Part shown: positions 47,505 through 58,600 of the stretch, in pieces
Numbering within the stretch: position 1 is the first letter of the stretch
Layout of the letters: each line of letters begins with the position of its first letter
Assembly: GCA_022036555.1 (NCBI GenBank)
Contig: CM039119.1
Span: 7,502,001 to 7,566,000, forward strand
Direction: 5' to 3'
DNA length: 64,000 bases
Source of the DNA: Microstegium vimineum
Lineage: Eukaryota; Streptophyta; Magnoliopsida; Poales; Poaceae
Notes under the pieces: generated by a model
Told to the model about the DNA's origin: nothing
Databases searched by the model: none
Seen by the model: only the letters and a program-made list of their open reading frames with translations
Made by a program: the position numbers and the translations under genes

Positions 47505-48338
47505 CTCTATAGTGAATATAAGTCATTTCAATAATCTTAGAAAATCAAAGTATATTAAGTTTGATAAAAAAATATAGAGAAAATTATAAAAAATTATAAC
47601 ATCTAATATATATATTATAAAAATATTATTGATAAAAAATCTAATGATACTTAGTTGTTATTATTAATATTATTATATTAACATATAAATTGATTAAATT
47701 TGAGTTTTTTCTAATAACTTATAATTTGGATGGAGCCATGGACGGTGTATTTTTCTCTCCTCTTTACCTCACTATGACCCGTGAAACTACCACCCTTGTA
47801 TTGGATTTTAATTTTTTAATAGAGCATTTATACGCAAATTAAAGTGTTACTCTTTTTTCTACTGTGTGCAACCTACTTCCATAACGCATCTTTATTTACG
47901 TTGTCAGGTGGAGTTTCTGGAGTCATTGTTTACCAACTCTTCTCTATACAGAGTTATTGGCTGGATCATTTTGACTCCTTTCTTCCAAGCAGCGATATAT
48001 AAATGTCCTCTTAGAAGAGATGAATGAGACATAGAGGAAGGAATTTTGGTTGTCGTTGTTTTCTCGCCAGGCATTCGTCTCGAAAGGCCATGTTATGTTA
48101 TGAATTCGGAAGAAAGGAGTTAGCATCCTTGTTTTACTACAAGAGACTGTACATATCTGTTGGTTTAGGTTTGGGAGGCAGCAGGAGTAGATTACATGGA
48201 GCCTGCCAAAACTCTCTGTTGACCCTGATCTCAGCACTGGGCTACGCAGAATGGTGTTTCGTGCTGGAAAGTGGTTTCACGTGCTGCAAAACATTGCCGC
48301 GCTGCTTGTGCCTTTTTAACAGCAGGAGTCTTCTTGGC
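47505..48338. other. AT-rich DNA with third copy of an RRM-flank segment
   Basis: 47765-47950 repeats, with changes, the segment at 46130-46440 (GTGAAACTACCACCCTTGTA to TTTACCAACTCTTCTCTATA) and lacks the MITE. The rest shows no recognisable gene. Confidence 0.6.
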
Positions 48339-48458
48339 CTGTTCGTTTGGCAGGATTATGCACTGTTCCGGTAGGATTATTCACTGCTGGCTAATTTTTT
48401 GTGAGAGAAAAACACGGTTCCGGCTGGATTTAAGCCGGCTGAAAAGCCAAGCGAACAG
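48339..48458. mobile_element. Second CTGTTCG-type MITE, 120 bp
   Basis: It runs from CTGTTCGTTTGG to CCAAGCGAACAG, perfect to near-perfect inverted ends, with the same GTGAGAGAAAAACAC core as the element at 46225. Confidence 0.85.
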
Positions 48459-48679
48459 ATATGTCTCAAATTAGAGATATTTGTGTGCAGAAAATACATA
48501 AATTCTAAAGAAAAATATGAGGCACGTGTATGTAGAGATTTACTTGAGCTTAGGGTCCTCAAGTTAGGCATGCGCTAGCTAGGTAAATGGTGTCAATCTT
48601 GTTGGTGTCATTCTTGTCCTAGCAAGAACTTTAAAGTGACATAAAGTGACTAGTTCGGGAACGACTTCGCACGTAGTAC

Positions 48680-48935
48680 ACAGACTTACTATAGCGGCAG
48701 TTGTAAACGTATTTCTACAGTCGTTTTTCGTAATCGCCGGTGTGAAAGGCCAGTAGAAATAGACGATTTCTACTGGCGGTTTCTGTAGAACCGCCTGTGA
48801 CAGGCGGTTGACTAAAGAGAACCGTCTGTGAAAATAGATTTCCACAGGCGGCTGTCTTAAACAAACCGTCTGTGGAAACATATTTCCACAGGCAGTTTGC
48901 TTAAATCAGCCGCCTGTGGAAATAGCCCCCACCAT
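48680..48935. repeat. CACTA-type subterminal hairpin array
   Basis: Repeated AACCGCCTGTGG / CCACAGGCGG units in both orientations and TAGAAATAGACGATTTCTA, as in CACTA subterminal regions. No CACTA terminus is clear, so the element edge is unknown. The DNA on both sides of the large retroelement may belong to the same CACTA element. Confidence 0.6.
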
Positions 48936-49226
48936 ACCAAATTTTTTAATTTTTAAATTTAAATCAGACCCTATATTTTACCCTAAACCTATTCGATGAT
49001 GTTCAATTATACCCATATAGTATTTAACTATTTCATACAAGTGGTTTCATGCTCATAAACATAAAGTCACACTTATTTACAACATCAAAGTTTCATGCTC
49101 ATCACAAACATAAAGTAAATGTATTTACAACAAAGTTTTTATTAGTTCTCTAGTGCTCACAAACACTATATATATACATCAAAGTTTTCACTACGGCTAG
49201 TGCTCTGGTAAAGGAGTTTTCACCCT

Positions 49227-49353
49227 GTTGCTTGCTCCGTGGGGTGGGACCCCGTTGCTTGCTCCGTGGGGTGGGACTCCGCTGCTTGCTCCGTGGGGTG
49301 GGACCCCTTTGCTTGCTCCGTGGGACCAGACCCCGTTGCTTGGTCCTTGGGTA
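49227..49353. repeat. 27 bp minisatellite, about 4.7 units
   Basis: Units start at 49227, 49254, 49281, 49308 and 49335, consensus GTTGCTTGCTCCGTGGGGTG plus GGACCCC. The length keeps the frame. On the minus strand it would encode a repeated 9-residue SHPTEQATG-like unit, but no larger gene context is visible. Confidence 0.9.
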
Positions 49354-49736
49354 GAGAACTCATCGTAAAATTCTATACAATTATATTTATATAATTAGTC
49401 TATGCCTTTTGCGAAAAACTATACAAGTATGCTACTATTCATAAATAAGCATACAATTACTCTAATATGATTTGAGTGGTACACTACTATTATATAAGTA
49501 CTACTACAAGTATATACATACAAGTACACTACTAGTATATACAAGTATACTAAATGTCGGGTACAAAGGTAAGGGATACCCTAATCCCAGACGATCTAGT
49601 GCTTAATATCCAGGCCAAATCCAAAGGCCACCCAACCTATAAGGGGAGGCCCATCAAGCAGTAGCGTACCTACCCATCAAGCACGACCAGTCATGGGCCG
49701 GCCCATTACTGGAGAAACAGTAAGCAGGATCTGCTA

Positions 49737-50076
49737 CGGAAGAGGGATCGATTGAATCCCCCTCGACCTCAACCCCCTCGAGTGACGGAAGAGGAATCGA
49801 TCGAATCCCCCTCGACCTCGACCCCTCGAGTGACGGAAGAGGGATCGATCGAATCCCCCTCGACCTCAACCCCCTCGAGTGACGGAAGAGGGATCGATCG
49901 AATCCCCCTCGACCTCAACCCCCTCAAGTGACGGAAGAGGGATCAATCGAATCCCCCTCGACCTCGACCCCTCAAGTAACGGAAGAGGGATCGATCGAAT
50001 CCCCCTCGACCTCAACCCCCTCGAGTGACGGAAGAGGGATCGATCGAATCCCCCTCGACCACGACCCCTCGAGTGA
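49737..50076. repeat. 48/49 bp minisatellite in the 5' LTR
   Basis: Seven units beginning CGGAAGAGGGATCGATCGAA. Units are 49 bp (CTCAACCCCCTCGAG) or 48 bp (CTCGACCCCTCGAG), 340 bp in total. The 3' LTR has the same number of units and total length. Confidence 0.93.
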
Positions 50077-50657
50077 CGGACAGGGGTCGATCGAATGCCC
50101 CATGATCAGGAGGCCCGATCGACTCACCTACTCTCAGTATGGGGTAAAGGGAATCCCATGCTGGTACCTGCTCCCGCCTAACGCCATGGGCACCCAGTTC
50201 CCAGGTCAAATCCATCAACTCGTCACCCATACCCGGGTTGTCCGTCGATCGCGCAACTACTGTAGCCACGCCTTGAGTACGGAGGCCGAAAGCACCCCCT
50301 CGAATCTTGAATGGGACAACCCTCAACCATGTTTTCAGGGATGCGTCAGGGTCATGCAGGCCTCGACACTCCTCGATCCGGGGGCTCGACCCTCATCTCC
50401 AACCACTACGGCATGAAACCCGTCCAATCCGTTCCACTTCAACTGTGGAGCTCGCACCAGTCTACAGGAGACCAATCGTCCCACGCCACGCCGTTCGGCA
50501 ACGACCAGTCCACCATCACCATGCCTCGGAGCACCAGAAGGACAGGAAGAGCATGCCGCTATAGCGATCGACGTCCCATCGCAAGCATGGTGCCGAGGAC
50601 ACGCCTCCCATACCGATACGAATTAGGACTCATGTACTCTCAAACCTCCCCTTAGTC

Positions 50658-50664
50658 TATAAAA
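50658..50664 (+). promoter_or_regulatory. TATA box of the 5' LTR
   Basis: TATAAAA in TAGTCTATAAAAGGAGACG; the 3' LTR has the same at 62646-62652. It places the U3/R boundary some 30 bases downstream. Confidence 0.7.
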
Positions 50665-51100
50665 GGAGACGCTGGAATAGTAGGAAGAGCAACAACAACA
50701 ACAAGACATCTGCTCGCACTCGCGACCATCTAAGCAACACCCACTGGCACTCGCAGCAAGCCCACCAGCATATGCAACAGAGAGCCATACCCGAACACAA
50801 TACAAACCAGTGATGGCTTGATCAACATCTCAAGCAATCAACCGAGTCACCTAGGATAGCCCGACTAGCCTTAGGCCTCGACCCACCCCACGCTCACCCA
50901 TGTGAGCCAGCTTGTACTCCCCCCTGTACGAGCATTTCGGTGCAAGATAATACAATCCCTCCTTCCCCGCAGGACGTAGGGCCTCCTTTGCCTGAACCAG
51001 GATAAATAGTGTGTTCTTCTTGCATCACATCTAGGAGAGGGAGCACGCAATAAACAAATTTACTAGTTGGTGATCGACCCCCTGGGTCGAGACACCGACA

Positions 51101-51123
51101 GTTGGCGCGCCAGGTAGGGGGGC
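51101..51123 (+). other. Primer-binding-site region
   Basis: GTTGGCGCGCCAGGTAGGGG follows the 5' LTR directly, where the minus-strand primer site is expected. The tRNA was not identified. Confidence 0.5.
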
Positions 51124-54060
51124 TGTCACACCCAATTTCAAGGACGAAATAGGATGCATAACATTATGTGTGCCCAAGAATAATCCACACATACGTTCAC
51201 AAATTACAAAGTACCATCACAGAGTTTAATACATAACGTACAAATATCCATTACAAGCATAAGTAAAACAACGGAAGATACTCTAGCTCTTGAGGCTCCA
51301 TCTCACAGGGAAGGTCAACTGGTTGACCAAACCTAGAAATCTTCAGGGAACTCCTCATAACCTCCTGCTTCTGTTACCCATCCGGGATTTTTATCCAAAA
51401 TTGAAAAGAAAACAAGCGTGAGTACACTCGTACTCAGCAGTATAACATGGGGTTATGAAGCTCAAAAGGCTGACACTGGCTTACTACATTCAACACTTTT
51501 AGTTGGTCAAAGTTTTATTATTAAGTAACATCAGTTATGCTTAAGCCCCAAATGATCACACTTATATCCTAGCCAAAGTTTTAAAGATACAACAACATCA
51601 TCATAAAGGTGGTGGCAACAGGAACATAGAGGTTGGTCAAATTAATTAGTTAAACCGTCAGTTTTCCGGGCCGCTCGTGACCGTGAGCACGACTGATATA
51701 TCAGTTTTAACACTCTGCAGAGGTTGTGCATCTTTACCCGTGAGTCGTGATGCCCCGAATGCCTGGGTTAATTACTCCCATAACACTGCCAAGGTGAGTG
51801 GGCGGGGTTCACTATGAAGCCTTTCATAGTATCTCGTCTAACAAGATTAGGGCCGCTAGGATTGGCAAGGGGCGATAGAGCTCCCCTTCCGAGTAGCATA
51901 AAGACCCGCAGCCTACACTCAAACTCGGACAGAGGCCGCACTATAACCAGCTCGGCAAGAGCCTAATGCGCCCTTTCGGGTAACCGCTAACGAGCTAGAA
52001 AAGAGCCTACTACTGAGTTAAAGCCAGAGCCATGTAGCTCTCACGGTAGCACTGTCAGTCCCAGCTTTTGCCAACAGTGAGTTATTATAAAAAGTTATGT
52101 TCCAATTGCCATAACAGGATCACCAAATCATTCAAAGCATTTTAACATTTGGCAGGGATCAAGTATTTATTTATATAGCACTAGCCATCTACCCATATGT
52201 ATATCCCATAGGAAACAAGGTAAAGGATTTCAACTCTAGGGATTTAAACTACGGGTATCAAATTAAACACATGCACATGAAGTCATAATTATGGTGAATA
52301 GGATAACAAGGTAGGTCCCATGCTGTACTTTCCTTGGTTCTCAAAGTCTTGCTGGTCAAAACACTCCTGGTCAAAGAACTCTTGATCACCAACAAACTTC
52401 TCACTGCCTGAACTCGATCACGGCATTGCAACAACACGCATTCCAATTGCATACATTCAAAGCAAACAAAACTAGTATTAGAACAGTACACCAATAACAA
52501 TAAACAGAGTTGAAAGGTTTATAAAAAGATACTACGCATTGCTACGATCATTTCAACGCGAATTTCACGAAAATCGGATTTAAAACGCAAAAGGTATGAA
52601 TTTAACTGGTTCTCTGGGAGCATCTTTAGTATATGAATTATCCTTTAATTTAAATATTTCAAACATGACTAGCAGAAGGTTTAACATGTAGAGAATTTCA
52701 TTACGAATCTAACGCAACTCGAATTGTCCAAATCGGAGTTAAAATAAAGTTTTTATAAACAAAATAATGCAGTGGCATTTCTGTAATTATTAGATTTCCA
52801 TTTTTGGAATAAACCGAACAGGATTACGTTTTCTGAACCGAGAAAGTGTAAACTCAGGAATGCGCCAGGGCAGAGACGCGGGGCCAGCAGAGCTGCCACG
52901 CGGCGGCTTGGGATTGGGCGCGGTGCACCGCACAATGCGTGCACCCGCTGACTCAGCGCGGGCCCGAGGGTCCACGGGTCCACGGTGGACTGGGGAGCGT
53001 ACCCCTTCGGCGTTTTAATCCTGACCACTGATCTTGCGATGAACGGCTAGGAAAGAAGAGGAGGGGAGAAGGGAGGATGGCGAAGCTCACCGAGTCGAAT
53101 TGAAGGGAGAAGGGCTCGGTGCGGCTTGTCGGCGTGGAACGACGGTCCGCGTCGCGGCGGTCCGAGAGCTCCGCGTCCACGGCGTCGGGCGTTCTGCGGT
53201 TACTGGTTTAATGACAGAGAGAGGAGTTAGGCCGGGAAGCTTTGCGGGGTGATTGTGGTTACGAAATGAGACTCACCGAGTAGTTGGCAAGGCTCTGGTG
53301 TGACTTCTCGGCGACACAGCGGCGACGGCGGCGTTCGACGGATATCAGATGGGAAAGGGGAGAGCAGCCGCGCGGCGTTCCGCTTTATAGCGAGAGAGGG
53401 AGCGTGAGGGACGTGCGGTTCCGTTGCGACATCGTGGTCGTGGTGCGGGATGAGGATCGTGCGGCGGTTGCCGTCCGCGGCGTGTCCGACTTCGGCGGAG
53501 GGAGGTTGGGGACGACGGTGCTGACACGTGGGACCGTCCGGTAGCGAGTCAGAGGGAGAGATGGAGCGGTGGGGATTGGCGCCGACAGGCGAGACCCGCT
53601 GGTCAGAGAGAGGGAAGGAGAGCAGAGAGAGAGAGGCTCGGCGCCGACAAGTGGATCCCGGTCGTCAGAGAGACAAAGAGAGGGAGAGAGGGAAGTGTGG
53701 GCCGGCCTGCTGGATGGGCTTCGGCCTTTTAGCTGGGCCGCCCGAGAGAAAGAGAGAGAGTGTGGGGTGGGCTGGGTTTCAGGTGAGAGGGAGAAAGGGA
53801 TTCAAACCTTTTTCTTTTTCTTTTCCCCTTTTTCCAAATCCATTTCAAAAGCAATTTAAATTCATTTGAAATTTGAGTTTTGCAATTTCAATCAATCAAA
53901 GAAAATTATGCAGCTGCATGAATGCACATTCATGTTGCTAAACTAGAATTAATTTTATTTCTAAGAATTTTATTATTCCACTAAATGAAATGCTCAAATA
54001 ATTCTCATAAATAAATCATTTTCATCTATTTTAAACGCAAATAATTTTGTGGGTGTTACA
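51124..54060. mobile_element. Nested solo LTR, 2937 bp
   Basis: It begins TGTCACACCC and ends GGGTGTTACA, flanked by the 5 bp duplication GGGGC (51119-51123 and 54061-54065). It contains no gag or pol, so it is a solo LTR. The great length and the TGTCACACCC/GGGTGTTACA ends resemble Tekay-type chromovirus LTRs (inference). It sits 23 bases after the host element's 5' LTR. Confidence 0.92.
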
Positions 54061-54065
54061 GGGGC

Positions 54066-55107
54066 GTCGAAGAAGGAGCAAACGAGCGCCACGTCTACAA
54101 CCGTGCTAGTCAGAATGTCGTGGCAGCCGCAATGCTGCTCCGTGACATGCCGGTACCATCGATGCCCTAAGCGCAACGTACAACAGGCGGAGAGCTCGGC
54201 CTCAAGGCGCAGGGGAGCTGCTTCCGAGCGGCGGGACGTGCCCTCGTCAAGACCAAGAAGCATCTGTCCACCAGGACAAGGTGCCCTAAAGAAAGCAAAA
54301 GGTGGCCACAACCACCTCCTCGTGGCCGTAGACAAGTTCTCGAAATGGATCGAGGCTCGACCCATCACCAACATTCAATCCCGACAAGCCGTATTGTTCT
54401 TCACAGACATCATCCATTGCTTTGGGGTCCCCAACTTCATCATCACTGACAACGACATGCAGTTCACCGGCCAAAAGTTCTTGGACTTCTGTGACCACCA
54501 CAACATCAGGTTGAACTGGTCTGCAGTTGCCCACCCCCGAACTAACGGCCAGGTCGAGCGCGCCAATGGCATGGTTTTGCAGGGTCTCAAGCCAAGGATT
54601 TTCGACCGACTAAACAAACACGGCAAGAGATGGGTCGATGAGTTACCCTCTGTCCTATGGAGTCTCAGAATGACACCAAGTCGAGCTACAAGGTTCTCCC
54701 CATTCTTCTTGGTCTATGGGTCCGGGGTCGTCCTCCCCACCGATCTCGAGTACGGGTCCCCCCGACTAAAAGCCTACAACGAGCAAGCCAACGCAGCAGC
54801 TCGAGAGGACTCACTCGACCAGCTCGAGGAAGCCTGAGACATGGCCCTCTTCAAATCGGCAAGGTACCAACAGACGCTCCGACGCTACCACAACAAGCAC
54901 GTACGCAAAAGGGACCTCGACATCAGTGACCTTGTACTGCGCCACCGACAAAGCAGCAAGGGGCGTCACAAACTAACGCCACCTTGGGAAGGACCATTCA
55001 TCCTGGTAGAGGTGCTAAAGCCAGGGACTTACAGGCTGAAGAACAGCAAGGGCGAGATCTACACCAACGCGTGGAACATCGAACAGCTACATCGCTTTTA
55101 CCCTTAG
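54066..55107 (+). pseudogene. gag remnant fused to integrase core and C-terminus
   Basis: 54066-54240 holds gag-like pieces in shifted frames (NVVAAAMLLRDMP, VQQAESSASRR). At about 54280 the reading jumps straight to the integrase core: HNHLLVAVDKFSKWIEA, FGVPNFIITDND with the second catalytic Asp, and NGQVERANG with the catalytic Glu. A TGA at 54837 separates the C-terminal domain (PPWEGPFILVEVLKPGTYRL), which ends at 55107. Protease, RT, RNase H and the integrase zinc-binding part are missing. Confidence 0.88.
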
Positions 55108-55639
55108 GCCTCAGGGCTCTGTAGTTATATTCATGTCTCAAATGAATAAGATAAAAAGTCTTTTGATAATTGAGCTACTCGTAATGTACTTTATCATGAA
55201 GCACAAGGTAGACTCGACTTTATTTTCATAAAGACGAGCCTCCCTTGGGGGCTATAAAGGGGGGAACCCCTCGAGTCCCCGGAAAAATCACTCAGTTTTT
55301 TCAAATGAGCTTGATGTCACTCAACTCCTCCACGCTACCTAGAACTCATGTCTCGCTTAAGAATAAAACAACTCGTGCCGGTAAAAGGGCTAGGGACGGG
55401 TCGAGCCGAAAACAATCACCTACGCCTCAGGGCTACGGTTACTTTCACTCGACTTTTCCCCCCTCGAGGCCCATGGGTTCGTTAACAGCTTAAACGAAGA
55501 CAAGTAAGGGCAGCTAAGAGGAAGAAACTCGAGCTGAACAAAAAACGAAGTCGATAACTTTATAAAACATCCAAATGTTTTAAAGCCCCTCAGGTCACGA
55601 TCAAACACAAAATGTCCTAATCTACCCCATTACATGGAC

Positions 55640-58600
55640 CTTTTTTTGTCCAGATCTGGCTCACAGGCCTCAACTACTCCCATCGCCATCGTCATCCATT
55701 TAGGGAAGCACCTCAGGCTCGATGAGCTTCGCCAACTCACCACTAGGCACCTCTATGGCGTCGATCAACTCATGGCATCTTTCCATGTTCTCTTCGTCAT
55801 TCAGCGCCGGGTCGACGACAAAGCCGCGAGCGACGACGTTGAGAGCGGACGACCGCGAGCGCCCGCTTCACGCCTATGTGAAGAGCAGTGCAGACCTGCT
55901 CCGTCACTTCACGAGTCATGGCAAAGAAGCCGCGCACGAGGGAGTCTCCGTGCACGTCGCCCGCAACTAGCAGCTCAGGCTCAACCCCCATGCCATCGCA
56001 GAAGGTCGAGATGGCATCCTCATGCCTCTTGTTCAGGGCCGCCTCTGCCCAGTGGAGGCTCTGGAGACTAGTCAGATCCTCATGGGCTCGGGCCTTGTCT
56101 TCCTTGAGAACTGCCGAAACAAACAGAGAACTCCGTCAAAACCAAGAAACAGGGGAAGGGTCGAGACCAAGCGAGCTCAGTAATGTTTCTAAAAAACTCA
56201 CCTTGGGCGTGCGTTTCCAGGGTAACGTAGGCCTGCTCAACCTCTTGCAGTTGGCGGCCGATGTCGGCCAGGATCGCAGCTTGGTCACTCTTCTCACCCC
56301 GGAGCTCCTCGGTAAGATTACCGGTGCCATCGAGGGCCCTCGTCTTGGCAGCCACATCCTCCTCCAGAGTAGCGATTTGGGCCCAAGCTTTCTGCTCTGC
56401 GACGTTCAGCGTGTCGTGGTCATGGGAGACGGTGAGCTCCCGAACCTGCTCCTCGAGAGAGGCACAGTCGGTAGCCGCCTGCGCCAGATTGGCCTCGAGC
56501 AGCTGGGCACGGTCTGTCGCCTGAGCCAGCTCCTCCCTCAACTTGGTGGCCTCCTCTTCAGCCTTACGCTGGGCCTCCCGGGCGAAGTCCCATTCCTGCC
56601 CAGCCTCGACAGCCTCCTTGAGGGCGGCTTCAGCCCTCGACCGTGCCCGGGAGGTCTCCTCCTAAGCAGCCTTGGCCGCCCCCTACGCGGTGGCCACCTC
56701 GCCCCTCACCTGGGTGGCCTCGGCTTCCGCTTTCTCCAGCGATGCGCGGAGGATGGGGAGCTGGCTCCACTGCTCCCGCGACCGAAGGATGAACTGGGAC
56801 TTGTCATGCGACCTCACCCTCAGCTCCTACCAAGGATAAAAGGGAAGGTCATAAAAAAGGACTGCAAAATAACCAAGACAAATCAGAGAGAAAGGATGAA
56901 GCTTACCATCATCCTCTTGAACATATCTTCAGAAGCAACCCCCACCGCCACGCGTGTCACGTTGTAAAGCCACACCTGGAACTCCTCCAAGTGCTCCCAC
57001 TCCCCGAGCTCGGCGTGATCGTCGAGCTCAAAGAAGGTGCGCCCTGGATCTCGGGGGTCAGGCAGCTTGAGCGCCTCCTACACCGAGAGATCGCTGCTGC
57101 GGTCGACCCTCCCCTTTACCCCCTGCATGATGGCCTGACCCATTTCGAGGGTGCCTCCGTGGGTCATCACCCACTTTGCTAGGTTGGGGAAGTAGGTCCC
57201 CCCTCGAGCTGGGCAATCCTGGCCTCGAAGCGATCTTGCAGGGCCGCCATCGACCCCTCTGGGTCATCGCTTCTGGGCAGAGGAGGTCCCCACCATGGGA
57301 ATAACCCTGGGCGGTAGAGCAAATGCATGTTAACATCCAAAGTGGTGGCCTCACCACAGTCTGGTAGCCCGTCCCGTCCCTCCACCTCGACTGAGCCAGG
57401 GAGCGGAGCACCTTGAGATGACGATCGCCTGACCTCAAGATGAGGCCGAGCTGACACCTCAGACATAACCGCGTCCGGTACGCCACTCCCTTGCATCGCC
57501 ACAGCAGTCCCCTCCGGCTTCGGCCGGGGGGTCGTCACCACGACCATCTGCGCCGGCTCCGTCATCATCGCCGTCTTCGCCGCGGGTGTCGCCTCGAGAT
57601 CCTTGGCCCGTCCCTCCTCCTCTGCCGGCTTATGGCCCTCCTTGGCAGGCTGGTGGGGCGGCGCCAAGGCCTCCTCGACGGTGTGTCTACCGATGGCGGC
57701 ACCTCCAGCGCAGCGCCAACCGCTCCCCCACTCCGCGAAAAGGCTGCGGGCGCAACAAGGGGTAGGGTCGTGGCACGACCCTCCTCCTCGGACAACGCCG
57801 ACTGCGGGGAGGAGGGCTCGGCCGCGCGTCTCCCTCTTGCCGCGCCTTCTCCTCGCGCTCAAGCCGCTGGCGCACCTCCAGCGACACGAGGCACTCAGAC
57901 CACCGCGATGGCGCCGGCTGCTCTGGCGTCTCTTCTTCACCGATGGCGGTCAGGTCGGCCACCTCCACCTCTACGGAGGTTTGGGGGTCGACCCTGTCCG
58001 CCACGACCGCCGCTGATGTCGGCTCCGCGCCTTCCGAGGCCGTCGGCGTGCCGCCTTCGACGGGGCAGTGAGCACAGCCTCGCCCACCCGTCCGATAGAC
58101 CCAGTCGACGCGGCGGATCGACCCGCCTCTTCCGCCGCCCGAGCTTGCTCCGTAGCCGACTGCGCCTGCCCACGTTCCATCGCCTCCCGCGCCCTGGCCG
58201 CCCACTACACACCTGGGGCGAGGTCGAGGGGGACGGGGCAGCAGCGCCGGCTCCGGCCGCCATCCTAGCCACAGCCTCCACCCTCAGCTTCTTGGCCGGG
58301 GTGGGGGACGCGTCCTCCAACGAGCGCTTCACCCTGAAAAAGGAACGCGTACACGACGGTAAGCGCAAATTGGAACCAACGCAAAGGAAATTCGGGACCA
58401 AAGGGAAAGGAACTTACCCCAGCGGAATCAAGGGGGCCCGACCAGCAGGCCTCGAGCCGCTCGGGGGCTTTTATGCGGCACCCCGAGAGCCACTTCTCCC
58501 TCCAGTGCTGGCTACGGTGGGGGATGATGGTGCTCCCGGCGCCATGGTCTTAGTGGGGGTCGACCGCGTCCTCGTCACCGCTGTCCTGGTCTCCTCCTGG

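Larger units (their letters stand above)
49555..51100 (+). repeat. 5' LTR
   Basis: TGTCGGGTACAAAGG...GAGACACCGACA. The start TGTCGG and end CCGACA are inverted. It contains the minisatellite at 49737-50076 and TATAAAA at 50658-50664, a probable U3 promoter. Compared with the 3' LTR there are roughly 20 substitutions in the 330 bp after the minisatellite (hand count), so the insertion is not very recent. Confidence 0.93.

Noticed and set aside
49227..49353. CRISPR-like array
   Set aside because: The units are contiguous tandem repeats without spacers, in a plant genome.
49928..50416. ORF over the LTR minisatellite with TEEGSIESPSTSTP repeats
   Set aside because: It arises from 48/49 bp units in the LTR U3; it changes frame between units and has no start context.
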